From Prevotella communis (GTDB lineage: Bacteria; Bacteroidota; Bacteroidia; Bacteroidales; Bacteroidaceae), in assembly GCF_022024115.1 (NCBI RefSeq), contig NZ_CP091792.1, positions 434,001 to 498,000 on the forward strand: a stretch of DNA of 64,000 nt, given 5' to 3'. A model generated the notes under the pieces. The model saw nothing but the letters and a program-made list of their open reading frames with translations. It did no database searches and was not told the DNA's origin. The translations under genes and the position numbers were made by a program. How positions within the stretch are numbered: the first letter of the stretch is position 1; the number at the start of each line of letters is the position of its first letter. Below are positions 52,824 to 61,970 of this stretch, one piece after another.

Positions 52824-52862
52824 AAAATCCCGAAAGGCAATCTGCTTTTCGGGATTTCTTTT
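52824..52862. terminator. Terminator between the esterase and the GH43 operon
   Basis: AAATCCCGAAA (52825-52835) pairs with TTTCGGGATTT (52847-52857), with an inner GCA/TGC pair. A T-run follows on the + strand and a weaker one on the minus strand. Confidence 0.8.
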
Positions 52863-52875
52863 TTATCGTAAATGC

Positions 52876-54990
52876 TTAGAGTTTCCACTCATTCTGCCAG
52901 CGGACAACGGGCTTGCCGTTCTCAAACTCAATGGGCAGCCAGATGTAACGGGCATCAATGGGATGGCGAGGACGCCAGATGTCGGCCATGAAGATATGAC
53001 GGCCATTATCGAGCGTGAGCACATAGGTACTCTGTCCTTCGAAAGTCTTATCGGCCTTCGGACCGCGACAGGGGTTTGGATGCTGTGTCCATGGGCCCCA
53101 GATGCTGGGAGCCGAGAACATGCGAGCCTCGTTAGGTGCCCATCCGGTACAGCCTGAGGTAATCATCCAGTAGGTGCCATTGTGCTTAAAGATGGCAGGT
53201 GCCTCGTTCTGTCCGCCAGGAGCTACGCGGGTATAGCGGCCGGTGTGGTGCAGATAGTCGTCGGTCAACTCGGCTATATGGAGTGTGAGGTTCTCCTCCG
53301 ATGAGAAGATATGGTATGCCTTACCATCATCGTCGATATAAAGAGTCATGTCGCGTGACATCTGGCCAGTGGCGAAGTCGCGCTTCAGGATGAGCCCCTG
53401 ATTAACGGCCTTGCGCCAGATGGGCGTCCACCATTCCTTGAAGTTGTCTTCGTTCAGAGTGTCGGCAGTAGTGATATCCTGTGCTTTGAACTCCACAGGC
53501 CAGGTACCGGCATCGGCACGCTGTGAATACAGGAACTTATAGGGCCCTTCGGGGCGGTCGGCCACGGCCACACCATAGCGGGCCGCATCATAGCCACGAC
53601 CCTTCAGCTCGAGGTGAAACCACATGCAGAACTTCTTCGTCACAGAGTTATAGATGACCTTGGGACGCTCCAGGATACAACCGCGCTCAATATCGTGGCC
53701 ACGTTCATCGCTCACGCTGAGAGCCACACCGCAGTTGTGCCAGTTCACCAGGTCCTTCGAAGCATAGCACATCACACCTACCAGTGCATCGCTGGTACGT
53801 TCGCTCTTATGCTCGCCAAACCAATAGTAGGTGTCGCCATACTTCATCACACCACCGCCATGGGCGTTGATGTGGCGTCCCGTATCGTCGCGCCACAGCT
53901 CACCAGGACGGATCGTCTTTTGTTGCTTGCGTACCTGTTGGTTGTTCCAATACTGTTCCAGACGCTTGGCCTCGGCCTTGGTGATATGAATGACAGAGCC
54001 GTGCTTGGGCGACACGAAGTTGGTCATCTTCATCTTTCCATCGCCAAAGTGGCCCAACGGCGTGAATGTCTTGAAGTCGGAGGTCTCTACAAATCCAAAG
54101 TTGTTAGGGCGGATGGAATAGATATCATACATCACAACCCATTTGTTCTCACCGATTCGTTTCCATACGTTAGGTGCCTCACAACCCGTGCGCTCTGTAT
54201 CAATCTGCTCAGCATGGTAGTCGTCGAAATGATTAATCTTGTCGGATATCATATATTTGATGCCACCAGGATTCTCCTGTGATACGTAGGTCATGAAGTA
54301 GCGACCGTCGGGCATTGGACAGATATCGGCATCGAGCACCTGAATCGTTGTGTCGGGGTATTCAAAGAGCAACTGAGGCTCGGTCTCGAGGGTCGTAAAG
54401 TCCTCGTTAGCATAACTGTAATAGAGTTTTGTGCGACCGCCAGCCTTCTGACGGATGGTGAAATAGACCATCGGTTTACCCACGGCAGCGTCCCAAATAG
54501 TCTGCGGTGCCCAGGCACAGGCTATCTCGCCGAATCTCTCAGGGAATAGTTTGTCTATACGAGCTACATGGTGAGTCCAATGTATCAAATCATCGCTGGC
54601 CATCAGTACCAGTCCACGATTGTTGCCCCAGCCGTATGCCTCGGGACGCTCCCATTGTGTGGTGCGGATACCTTTCTGTTTGCCAAAGATATGCAAGTCG
54701 GTCATGGCGATATAGAATTTACCGTTTGGTGCGCGATAGATATGTGGATCGCGGATGCCATGTTGCTGGGCAATCGAGTCGCCAGAGATAATTGGTTCGG
54801 CATTATTTACTGCGGTAAACGTATAGCCATCGTAGCTGATAGCCATGAACAGACCATGGGTGGGGTCACTAAAGTAGGTGAAGAGATAGGCGCCCATATC
54901 CTTTTCTGTAAGCACCTTCTTTGGCTTAGCAGCCGATGTATGTCCTGCAAGGAATAATGATGCAAATACTAAAAAGAGAATTCGTTTCAT
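52876..54990 (-). CDS. Tandem GH43 glycoside hydrolase
   Basis: 704 aa with a signal peptide ending GHTSAA. Two five-bladed-propeller GH43-like modules are fused. The first (about 30-345) has IRDPHIYRAPNGKFYIAMTD, and the second (about 355-690) starts GELWRDDTGRHINAHGGG and has YYWFGEHKSERTSDA, resembling the galactan-type GH43. The likely substrates are arabinan, xylan or galactan side chains. Last gene of the five-gene plant-polysaccharide operon; it starts ten bases after the preceding GH43 gene. Confidence 0.85.
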   Translation of the reverse strand: MKRILFLVFASLFLAGHTSAAKPKKVLTEKDMGAYLFTYFSDPTHGLFMAISYDGYTFTAVNNAEPIISGDSIAQQHGIRDPHIYRAPNGKFYIAMTDLHIFGKQKGIRTTQWERPEAYGWGNNRGLVLMASDDLIHWTHHVARIDKLFPERFGEIACAWAPQTIWDAAVGKPMVYFTIRQKAGGRTKLYYSYANEDFTTLETEPQLLFEYPDTTIQVLDADICPMPDGRYFMTYVSQENPGGIKYMISDKINHFDDYHAEQIDTERTGCEAPNVWKRIGENKWVVMYDIYSIRPNNFGFVETSDFKTFTPLGHFGDGKMKMTNFVSPKHGSVIHITKAEAKRLEQYWNNQQVRKQQKTIRPGELWRDDTGRHINAHGGGVMKYGDTYYWFGEHKSERTSDALVGVMCYASKDLVNWHNCGVALSVSDERGHDIERGCILERPKVIYNSVTKKFCMWFHLELKGRGYDAARYGVAVADRPEGPYKFLYSQRADAGTWPVEFKAQDITTADTLNEDNFKEWWTPIWRKAVNQGLILKRDFATGQMSRDMTLYIDDDGKAYHIFSSEENLTLHIAELTDDYLHHTGRYTRVAPGGQNEAPAIFKHNGTYWMITSGCTGWAPNEARMFSAPSIWGPWTQHPNPCRGPKADKTFEGQSTYVLTLDNGRHIFMADIWRPRHPIDARYIWLPIEFENGKPVVRWQNEWKL

Positions 54991-55000
54991 ATTCTATGTC

Positions 55001-55990
55001 TTATGGTTTTATTATGAGTTTGTCACCGCTTAGATCTACATTGAAGAGATGGGGAATGCGCACGGTGCGACCGCGGTCGTCCTTGGAATGGTGGTGTACT
55101 GACATCATCCACTGACCGTCGAAGCGCTGGAAGAGCATGGAATGCCCAAAGCCTGGAGGCGTGATGGGATTGGGCTCCTGAATCCAAGGACCGTCGAGGG
55201 TACCGCTTTCGCTGTAGGCTACTCCCTGTGTATAGACATCATAGACCCATGAGGTCCAAACCATGCCGAGTCGGCCTGTGGCGGTACGGAAGAGATAAGG
55301 TCCATCGGTCACTTTGTTCCATGTTATTTCGCCTTTGTCGTTCTTCTCCCTGCTCCAGGGGGAATCGCTGGCACGGAAGAGCACCTTCGGCTCGCCTATG
55401 GTACCACTGAGGTCGGACTTCAGTTCTATCTTTTCCATCGTGCCGTTCCAGTTCTGCAGCCACTCACCACAGAATATCATATAGGGCTTGCCGTCGCTAT
55501 CCTTCCAGTAGGTGCCGTCGAGCGTAGGACGATTGGCTGGCAGATAGGTAGCATCACCAAAGGTACGATAGGGTCCCATGGGATTATCTGCACGGAGTAC
55601 CTGCGAGGCACGTCGTTCAATGACATTACCGCGCACCGTATCAATTTTTACTTCTTGGTTTGTAAATGTAGCAAAATAGTAATACCAGCCATCGCCCGTC
55701 TGATGCAACTCGGCTGCCCATATCATTGGGCGCGGTCCCATCCATGAGTTGGCCTCAAATTCCGTCACACGGAATGGTCCTTCCCATAGCTTCAGATCGC
55801 TGGAGCGCCACATCATGCCACCCGTACCCGTCATATAGTACATCTTTGTTTTCTGGTCGGCCAAGATAGCCGGGTCGCTCAGACGTATCGAATCCAGTGG
55901 GATATTTTTTCGAATGCGAATGTTGCGCTGTGCAGATACCGCCAGAAGACAAATGGTTGCAAACAGGCTGATAAAGAGAGTTCTTCTCAT
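55001..55990 (-). CDS. GH43 glycoside hydrolase
   Basis: 329 aa with a signal peptide ending LAVSAQ. Single five-bladed propeller of the GH43 type: IRLSDPAILADQKTKMYYMT near the start, MIWAAELHQTGDGWYYYFAT, and DGTYWKDSDGKPYMIFCGEW. The likely activity is arabinofuranosidase or xylosidase. Fourth gene of the operon, ten bases after the nitroreductase and ten before the tandem GH43 gene. Confidence 0.88.
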   Translation of the reverse strand: MRRTLFISLFATICLLAVSAQRNIRIRKNIPLDSIRLSDPAILADQKTKMYYMTGTGGMMWRSSDLKLWEGPFRVTEFEANSWMGPRPMIWAAELHQTGDGWYYYFATFTNQEVKIDTVRGNVIERRASQVLRADNPMGPYRTFGDATYLPANRPTLDGTYWKDSDGKPYMIFCGEWLQNWNGTMEKIELKSDLSGTIGEPKVLFRASDSPWSREKNDKGEITWNKVTDGPYLFRTATGRLGMVWTSWVYDVYTQGVAYSESGTLDGPWIQEPNPITPPGFGHSMLFQRFDGQWMMSVHHHSKDDRGRTVRIPHLFNVDLSGDKLIIKP

Positions 55991-56000
55991 AATAGCTTAT

Positions 56001-56606
56001 TTAATAGAATTTTACGACATCGTCCAACTGCTTATGACGGGGCAGTACGGGTTGATTCTTGCGATAACCAAGGGCGATGACGGCCATGATAGCCTCGTTT
56101 TCCGGGATGTTAAAAAGAGAGCGGAGCTTGTTGGCATCGCGCATACCCATGATGAGCGTGTCGAAACCCATGGCGCGAGCCTGCATGATGAGATAACAGT
56201 TAGAGAGACCGTTGTCGTAGGCGCCCCAGCCGTCGCCTACCTCATTGGCAGGATTGCCCTGGAAAAAACCACTCTTGCCACGTTCGAAGGTGGATACGAT
56301 GAGTACGGGTGCTCCCTGCACATTACGTTTGTTGCCACCGATGAGCTCCTGCACAGCAGCGAGTTTTTCGGGTGTCATCGCCACGTAGTATTTAGAAGGC
56401 TGCTGATTGGCCCACGAAGGAGCCTCTTGTACGGCCTCCATCAGCGTGCGCACCTCCTGTTCGGAGATTTTCTTTGTGGCATCATAACTACGAATGCTGC
56501 GACGGGTGGTTAATACTTCATCAAATGAAGGTGATTTCTTCTCTTGTGCAACGAGTGGTTGCATCAGCAATGCAGCAAAGGCTGTCAATAATATTTCTTT
56601 TCTCAT
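56001..56606 (-). CDS. Nitroreductase family protein with signal peptide
   Basis: 201 aa flavin-binding nitroreductase fold with TRRSIRSYD near residue 35, QEAPSWANQQPSKYYVA and the C-terminal ALGYRKNQP. An N-terminal signal peptide (MRKEILLTAFAALLMQPLVAQ) is present, whereas this family is normally cytoplasmic. It lies nine bases after the esterase gene and ten before the GH43 gene, so it is co-transcribed with exported plant-polymer enzymes. Reduction of an aromatic released from the plant wall is a possible role, but this is inference. Confidence 0.85.
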   Translation of the reverse strand: MRKEILLTAFAALLMQPLVAQEKKSPSFDEVLTTRRSIRSYDATKKISEQEVRTLMEAVQEAPSWANQQPSKYYVAMTPEKLAAVQELIGGNKRNVQGAPVLIVSTFERGKSGFFQGNPANEVGDGWGAYDNGLSNCYLIMQARAMGFDTLIMGMRDANKLRSLFNIPENEAIMAVIALGYRKNQPVLPRHKQLDDVVKFY

Positions 56607-56615
56607 ATTTCTTGT

Positions 56616-57800
56616 TTATTTGAAAATCTTTTGTGCGAATATCGTTAGGTAGATGCGCCAGTTGCGCCAAATGTGACCACCGTCGTTCTCGTAGTATTCA
56701 TAAGGGTAACCCTTAGAGTCGAGATATTTGCGCAGGTCGGTATTCTGTTGCATCAGAAAGTCGTCTTTGCCAATGCCAATCCAGTATAGCTTGGGTTTTG
56801 AGTTGAAAAGACGTGCCATCTGTGCGTCATATTCGGCATTGGGTTTTGGAGCCTGACTGTTCAGCCATCCACCAAGAGCCATCATTGTAGCAGCTGACTG
56901 TAAACCGTAGTAATCGAATTCTTCTGGATAAAGACGTGAGATTCCAAAGGTGTGGCCGCCCCCCATTGACAAACCTGTAACGGCACGGCCAGAGCGTTTG
57001 GCAATGGTCTTATAACGACTGTCAATAGCACGGACGATATCCATAAAACTCTCTTCCATTGATGCTTTGGCAGGACGATTTTGGAAGGCGTTGCCATCGG
57101 GCACGTACATTCCCTCGTGCCACCAGCCAGGAGCCGCATCACAGGTGGGGTTGCCATTAGGCATCACAACAATCATCGGCACACATTTTCCTTCGGCAAT
57201 GAGGTTATCCATAATCTGCGAGGCACGCCCCAGGTCGCCCCATGCTGTCTCGTCGCCACCCCATCCGTGAAGCAGGTACATTACGGGGAAACGCTTCTTT
57301 CCGTCGTAGGCAGCTGGCAGGTAGACTGTCATGCGTCGCTGCTGACCAAGTGTGGGACTGTCGTACCATACGCGAGACAGGGTGCCGTGAGGCACGTTAT
57401 TTACGGCATAGGTATGTCCTTTGTCCTCGTTGCTCTTGGATACAATAAAGATATTGCTCAGTGTGTTGATGTCGCGGTTCACGTAGCTGTTGGCAGGATC
57501 TACAATACGTTGACCGTCAACGGTGAAACTGTAGGAGTATAGCTCGGGTGTCAGCGGATCCGTTGTCACAGTCCATACACCATTTTCTTGTTTCGTCATG
57601 TCGAGTCGCTTGCTGGTGAGTTCATCGAAATCACCGATGACGCTGACCTTTGTGGCAGTAGGATCAAAGAAGTTGAAAGTCACCGAGCCGTCTTGGTGGA
57701 TGACGGGCGATTTCACGTTTGGCCGACGGCCCAATTGTTGTTGTGCCATGCTGCTCATTATCATGAGACAGCTGATGATTAATACTGTTGTTCGTTTCAT
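56616..57800 (-). CDS. CE1-type esterase with N-terminal E-set domain
   Basis: 394 aa with a signal peptide ending IMSSMAQ. An N-terminal E-set/CBM48-like domain (about 30-115, SVTFNFFDPTATKVSVIGDF) is followed by an esterase-D-type alpha/beta hydrolase with nucleophile Ser278 in GLSMGGGHTFGI, MYLLHGWGGDETAW and a His near NDGGHIWRNW. Such proteins are feruloyl or acetyl-xylan esterases. The ATG at 57800 is used; an upstream start overlapping the GH9 gene is rejected. Second gene of the operon. Confidence 0.9.
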   Translation of the reverse strand: MKRTTVLIISCLMIMSSMAQQQLGRRPNVKSPVIHQDGSVTFNFFDPTATKVSVIGDFDELTSKRLDMTKQENGVWTVTTDPLTPELYSYSFTVDGQRIVDPANSYVNRDINTLSNIFIVSKSNEDKGHTYAVNNVPHGTLSRVWYDSPTLGQQRRMTVYLPAAYDGKKRFPVMYLLHGWGGDETAWGDLGRASQIMDNLIAEGKCVPMIVVMPNGNPTCDAAPGWWHEGMYVPDGNAFQNRPAKASMEESFMDIVRAIDSRYKTIAKRSGRAVTGLSMGGGHTFGISRLYPEEFDYYGLQSAATMMALGGWLNSQAPKPNAEYDAQMARLFNSKPKLYWIGIGKDDFLMQQNTDLRKYLDSKGYPYEYYENDGGHIWRNWRIYLTIFAQKIFK

Positions 57801-57816
57801 ATATGTTTTTGTTTGG

Positions 57817-60800
57817 TTATAAACGTTTCCATGTAGCGTGGAGGTGATGCAGCATAGTGGTACTTTCACCGCAGGAACCGGTATGCTGGATGTGGATGCC
57901 CCCAAAGGGATTGCTTGTCACGTGTGACTGCAGGTCAACCTGATGGGGTAGGGAGGAGTCGGCAGGTTTGGGTGTCTTTGTTTCTACATGGGCTCTTAAT
58001 AACCCGTTGGAGTAGTTGAGGCTAATGGTACATCCTGTGCGGTAACAAGTGGAGCTGATGGCCTCGGTCAGAGGAGTAACCTGTCCGTCTTTGTATTCAA
58101 CCAGGAGGAAGTCCACTGCCTTGGCGTGTTTCACGGTGCGGATGATGCGCAGACCATAGCCAGTCAATGTCTTCGTGTCAAATTTCAGGCAGACATCCAT
58201 ATACTGTCCAGTGGCAGAACCGAACCCCTGACCGGCAGTCTTGGTTGGGTCAACGGTTAGTGTCAGTGACATGTTATCATAGCGTCTGTTTGCTGCTGTG
58301 TACATCAGGCGAGCACCTCGTTGTGCTTGCAAAAGACCTTTTCCTATGGCACCGTTGAATCCCTCGCCATATTCCCACATCGGTTTCATGGAATTAAAGG
58401 ACCAGTCATAGTCAGATGTGTCGATAGGTTTGTGGCCGTCAACGGTCCATAGTCCTTCGGCTATAACTGGTTGCCAGTCGCAATACAGCTGACTGAAATC
58501 TGTGTCAAGGCTGTCTTGTCTGGACGTATGTCGCACTTTGACTTGACACTCAATAGGTGCGCCATAGTCGCTTCGTTTCTGTTTTGGAAATAGTACAGCT
58601 CTCAACGTGTGTCCTTTATCGGCCTCTTGAAGTAGGTAGATGCCATTTGAACCGGTATTGGTTGTTGCCACGGGAATGCTATCTCTATACCAGATGATGC
58701 GGGAGTCGTCAGCCGCTTCTTTCGTATTCAGAAAATAGGTTAGCACAGCCCTGTCTTGAGTCATAGTGAGGCGTGGGTTGCGTACTGTTGGTGGTGGCAG
58801 TTGAGAGGGTTTGATAGTCAGATAACAAGCGGCTTCCCGTCCATCGGTTGAGGTGGCGATAACGCAACAACTGATAGTCTCGTCAGTGCTATTGATAGGG
58901 ATTAACTCGATTGTTTCTGCATCAATGTGTTTCATTACGACGTATTTTTCAAAACCTTCCTCTATCCGCCAGGAAACTATTTCGTTGCAGGATAACCGCA
59001 GCGTGTCGTGACCGGTTTGAAGCGTGCTTTCATGTTTGTTGATAGCTAAATAGGGGGCTTCTCTCAGTGTGTTATTGAGAAAAGAAGGTGATAGCGTATT
59101 CTTTCTTTGACGGTTGCCGATGATGTAAGGCTTCCCATTAAGCGTGAAATGATGCTGGTAGCAGCGAAGCCAGGGTTGTGGGTAGGCTGTCCAACCGATA
59201 TAGATGCTGTCTGAAGGAGCATGGTATCTGCAGTCAATAAGTGTCAAAGGCCCGCCCTGTTTGCAGAAATACATCTCGCGATTGCTTGTTTTCACGTTGA
59301 AGTCGCAATCTACAAACATCGCTCCCTTGTTGAAAGTGCTCCAGAAGGGCTTCTGTCCGTAGAGGTCAATGCTGCAGTGACGATACACGGCGGTACCGTT
59401 CATGGCGTCGTCGGTACATTCGAAATGACAGTTCTCGTAGTAAGAGTGCTCAGCACCGTTCAGCGGGTTCAGGTTCAGTCGACTGATGAAGCGCACGTTG
59501 CGAGCCATGAGCCACTTGCCATGTACATAGCCAACATGTGCCTGTGTGATGGCATCGCTGCGTTTTTTACGTGCGAGCGTGGGGTTCAAAGGGTAATCAA
59601 GGTCAACATTACAGAAGTTACCCATTGTGAGGTTTTCTACCCAAAGCGAGTCGCAATGAATATCAAACATGGTGAAATTGCCTACAGCTCCCTGTGTCTG
59701 TCCGCGAGCAGAAGCTAGCACAATATTTCGTGCATCGGTATCGAGCCCGATGAGATGCAGTATCTTACCCCTGATAACACAGCCAAATGGTTCGCGTCCA
59801 TTCTCGCCATGCACTACTTCTGGAATATCGGGATTGTCTATCCAATAGACACCAGGCTTAATATATAGTGTAGTGGTATCCGAGAGACTCTTTAACATCT
59901 TATGGAAGTTATTGAACATGAATGGACGGTTGGCTACCTCACTATCACTGAGCGAGGCGTCGAGCAACAAGTGATTCTTATCCAGTTGTATGCCATTATC
60001 ATGCGGTGTGGCAGACATCTCCGATAAGGCATCAAGCCAACAGAGGAAAGCTGCGAGGGAGGCGTTCCAGTTGATGGCAATCTCGTTAGAGGCATACGAT
60101 TCCTCGTTGTCGATATACGATTCATCAGGGATATTTGACGGATAGACGGTATTGTGCATGTCTTTTTTGTCCTGTTGTCCAGGGTTCGGACCACCAACCA
60201 GCATGCCTGGGAAGGGCATTTCTATGCCGTCGGCCGAACTGATACGGTGATGGGGGTGCATCGGACTTTTGTCACCAAAGCCGGTGACGTAACAGTAACC
60301 AGTTGCGTTGCGTCCCAATAGGTAGTCGGCATTCTGAAGTGCGAAGGTGCGATATTTAGAAGTACCTTGTATCTTGTCGGCATAGAGCAATGCCATGGCC
60401 TGACAGCAACAGCGTTCTGCCAGACAGCCCCATCCAAAGTCACGGGCGTTGTTACCAAAAGGCGACTGAAACGAAGATTTCTCAACATTTCTGATGGCAT
60501 TCTTGCAATAGTCCATGAGTTGATGAAGCATATCGTTGTATAGAGGTGATGCTTTTGCTGAAAGCCATTCGAATGCACCGAGTGCGGAAACATTTCCCCA
60601 TGATGGTGTGTTGAACCGTTGAGGCTGGTTTTGCTGTGCATCTTCAAAATACATCTGCTTGTGGGTTAGTCGATAGAGGGCAGACGCGGCCCAGAACAGC
60701 TCATCACGTGAATTGAAATCGGCATAAGTCCCTGTGGTGATTTCCGGATGGTGTAACTGGTCCTGACGATATAGTGCTGTAGGGTGTTGCTTCGCCCATT

Positions 60801-61722
60801 GATAGGCTCGTTCTGCCATGATGGTGGCTTGCTCTGTGAAACCCGGATAATCTTGTTGGTAAGGGTCAAAAAGACGCGCGGCGTCCGCCATTACTGCGGC
60901 AAAGTCGAGGGTGGCAGTTATGCTCTTGGCCACCACGTAGCGTGGTTGCCTACATGCTGTGGGCATAATGAAACCTTCGAAATTGGGGGTCGTCAGCTTG
61001 TGATATACACCGCCATCGTCTGGGTCCTGCATGGTCTGCAACCAACGCAGGTTGAACATCATTTCGTCAAGCAGGTCGGGTGTTTGATTATGACTCTCAG
61101 GAATCTCCGTATTTAAATTGGTGAAGTAGGTTGACTGTTGTTCGTATGCAGCAAACATCAGTCCGATGCTGAAAGCGGAGTTGACAACATATTTGTTGTA
61201 ATCACCCGCATCATACCAACCATAGGGAGAACTGATTACGGTGCCGGCAGGACGTTTGTCGGTGGCAGCTGATGGGTGAATAAGTACCAATGTGTCGGGG
61301 TGTCCTAGGGGACGTTTGTAAATGCCGCCCTGTTCGATGGGTATCCCAGAACGTATAAGATAGAACAGGCGTAAGGATGATTTGGCAATATCATGATAAG
61401 GATGGTCCGATACCTGGATGCTGCATCTTTCTTTGCCGATGCTAATCTGATAATTACCAATGGCTGTCAGTTCACCAAGATTGACAACATAGCGGGTCTT
61501 CCCCGAAAGGGGTGATACAGCTTTCCGAATACTTGCAGGTTTCAGCGTTTTCCCCTTAGGTGTTTTGATTTTTAATTTGTGTATGGAGGCTGTATCCTCT
61601 ACAACAATGAATTTTTCTTGCTGCGGATAGCAGCCCACCTGGTTATAACGTATCTGCCCCCGTGTCTTTGCCGGTAGTATTATGAGAACCGCGAGGACAG
61701 TTAGTAAAACGATTTTTTTCAT
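57817..61722 (-). CDS. GH9 cellulase fused to a beta-helix module
   Basis: 1301 aa with a signal peptide ending TRGQ. The N-terminal Ig-like domain (about 25-110) and GH9 (alpha/alpha)6 barrel (about 115-560) carry Asp171 and Asp174 in WYDAGDYNKY, the MHPHHRISSADG motif and catalytic Glu547 in SNEIAINWNASL. A right-handed beta-helix region follows (about 590-890, with ENLTMGNFCNVDLDYPLNP and GTAVYRHCSIDLYG), similar in layout to pectinase and pectin methylesterase folds but without their usual active-site motif. Then come Ig-like strands (about 910-1090) and a C-terminal jelly-roll-like domain (about 1110-1301). The fusion of a cellulase with a beta-helix is unusual. First gene of the five-gene operon. 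Confidence 0.85.
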   Translation of the reverse strand: MKKIVLLTVLAVLIILPAKTRGQIRYNQVGCYPQQEKFIVVEDTASIHKLKIKTPKGKTLKPASIRKAVSPLSGKTRYVVNLGELTAIGNYQISIGKERCSIQVSDHPYHDIAKSSLRLFYLIRSGIPIEQGGIYKRPLGHPDTLVLIHPSAATDKRPAGTVISSPYGWYDAGDYNKYVVNSAFSIGLMFAAYEQQSTYFTNLNTEIPESHNQTPDLLDEMMFNLRWLQTMQDPDDGGVYHKLTTPNFEGFIMPTACRQPRYVVAKSITATLDFAAVMADAARLFDPYQQDYPGFTEQATIMAERAYQWAKQHPTALYRQDQLHHPEITTGTYADFNSRDELFWAASALYRLTHKQMYFEDAQQNQPQRFNTPSWGNVSALGAFEWLSAKASPLYNDMLHQLMDYCKNAIRNVEKSSFQSPFGNNARDFGWGCLAERCCCQAMALLYADKIQGTSKYRTFALQNADYLLGRNATGYCYVTGFGDKSPMHPHHRISSADGIEMPFPGMLVGGPNPGQQDKKDMHNTVYPSNIPDESYIDNEESYASNEIAINWNASLAAFLCWLDALSEMSATPHDNGIQLDKNHLLLDASLSDSEVANRPFMFNNFHKMLKSLSDTTTLYIKPGVYWIDNPDIPEVVHGENGREPFGCVIRGKILHLIGLDTDARNIVLASARGQTQGAVGNFTMFDIHCDSLWVENLTMGNFCNVDLDYPLNPTLARKKRSDAITQAHVGYVHGKWLMARNVRFISRLNLNPLNGAEHSYYENCHFECTDDAMNGTAVYRHCSIDLYGQKPFWSTFNKGAMFVDCDFNVKTSNREMYFCKQGGPLTLIDCRYHAPSDSIYIGWTAYPQPWLRCYQHHFTLNGKPYIIGNRQRKNTLSPSFLNNTLREAPYLAINKHESTLQTGHDTLRLSCNEIVSWRIEEGFEKYVVMKHIDAETIELIPINSTDETISCCVIATSTDGREAACYLTIKPSQLPPPTVRNPRLTMTQDRAVLTYFLNTKEAADDSRIIWYRDSIPVATTNTGSNGIYLLQEADKGHTLRAVLFPKQKRSDYGAPIECQVKVRHTSRQDSLDTDFSQLYCDWQPVIAEGLWTVDGHKPIDTSDYDWSFNSMKPMWEYGEGFNGAIGKGLLQAQRGARLMYTAANRRYDNMSLTLTVDPTKTAGQGFGSATGQYMDVCLKFDTKTLTGYGLRIIRTVKHAKAVDFLLVEYKDGQVTPLTEAISSTCYRTGCTISLNYSNGLLRAHVETKTPKPADSSLPHQVDLQSHVTSNPFGGIHIQHTGSCGESTTMLHHLHATWKRL

Positions 61723-61754
61723 TGTTGTTAAGCCAATCTTTATAGTTTAGTTTG

Positions 61755-61762
61755 CAAATTTA
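61755..61762 (-). promoter_or_regulatory. -7 promoter element of the GH9 operon
   Basis: On the minus strand TAAATTTG, a perfect TAnnTTTG, 32 bases before the GH9 ATG. The 248-base spacer to pflB holds this and the pflB promoter; I see nothing else in it. Confidence 0.5.
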
Positions 61763-61921
61763 CAAATATTCTGTAATATCTTATTGTTTGTTTGTATGAT
61801 TTATATAAGGAATAGCGTTTTTTAACAGTATAGATTCCTATGTACTCTTTAAATAAATCAATCAAATAGGTCGTGTGTCATTTTTTCTGATATTTTACCA
61901 TGATAATCCAATAAAAAGTGT

Positions 61922-61929
61922 TACCTTTG
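61922..61929 (+). promoter_or_regulatory. -7 promoter element of pflB
   Basis: TACCTTTG, a perfect TAnnTTTG, 41 bases before the ATG at 61971. The leader between is A/T-rich, and the -33 box is not clear. Confidence 0.55.
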
Positions 61930-61970
61930 CACCCAATTTTTAATTTTTATATATTTATATCCCTTTTTAT

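Noticed and set aside
52876..61722. A complete polysaccharide utilisation locus
   Set aside because: No SusC, SusD, transporter or sensor gene is present, so only an enzyme operon can be claimed.
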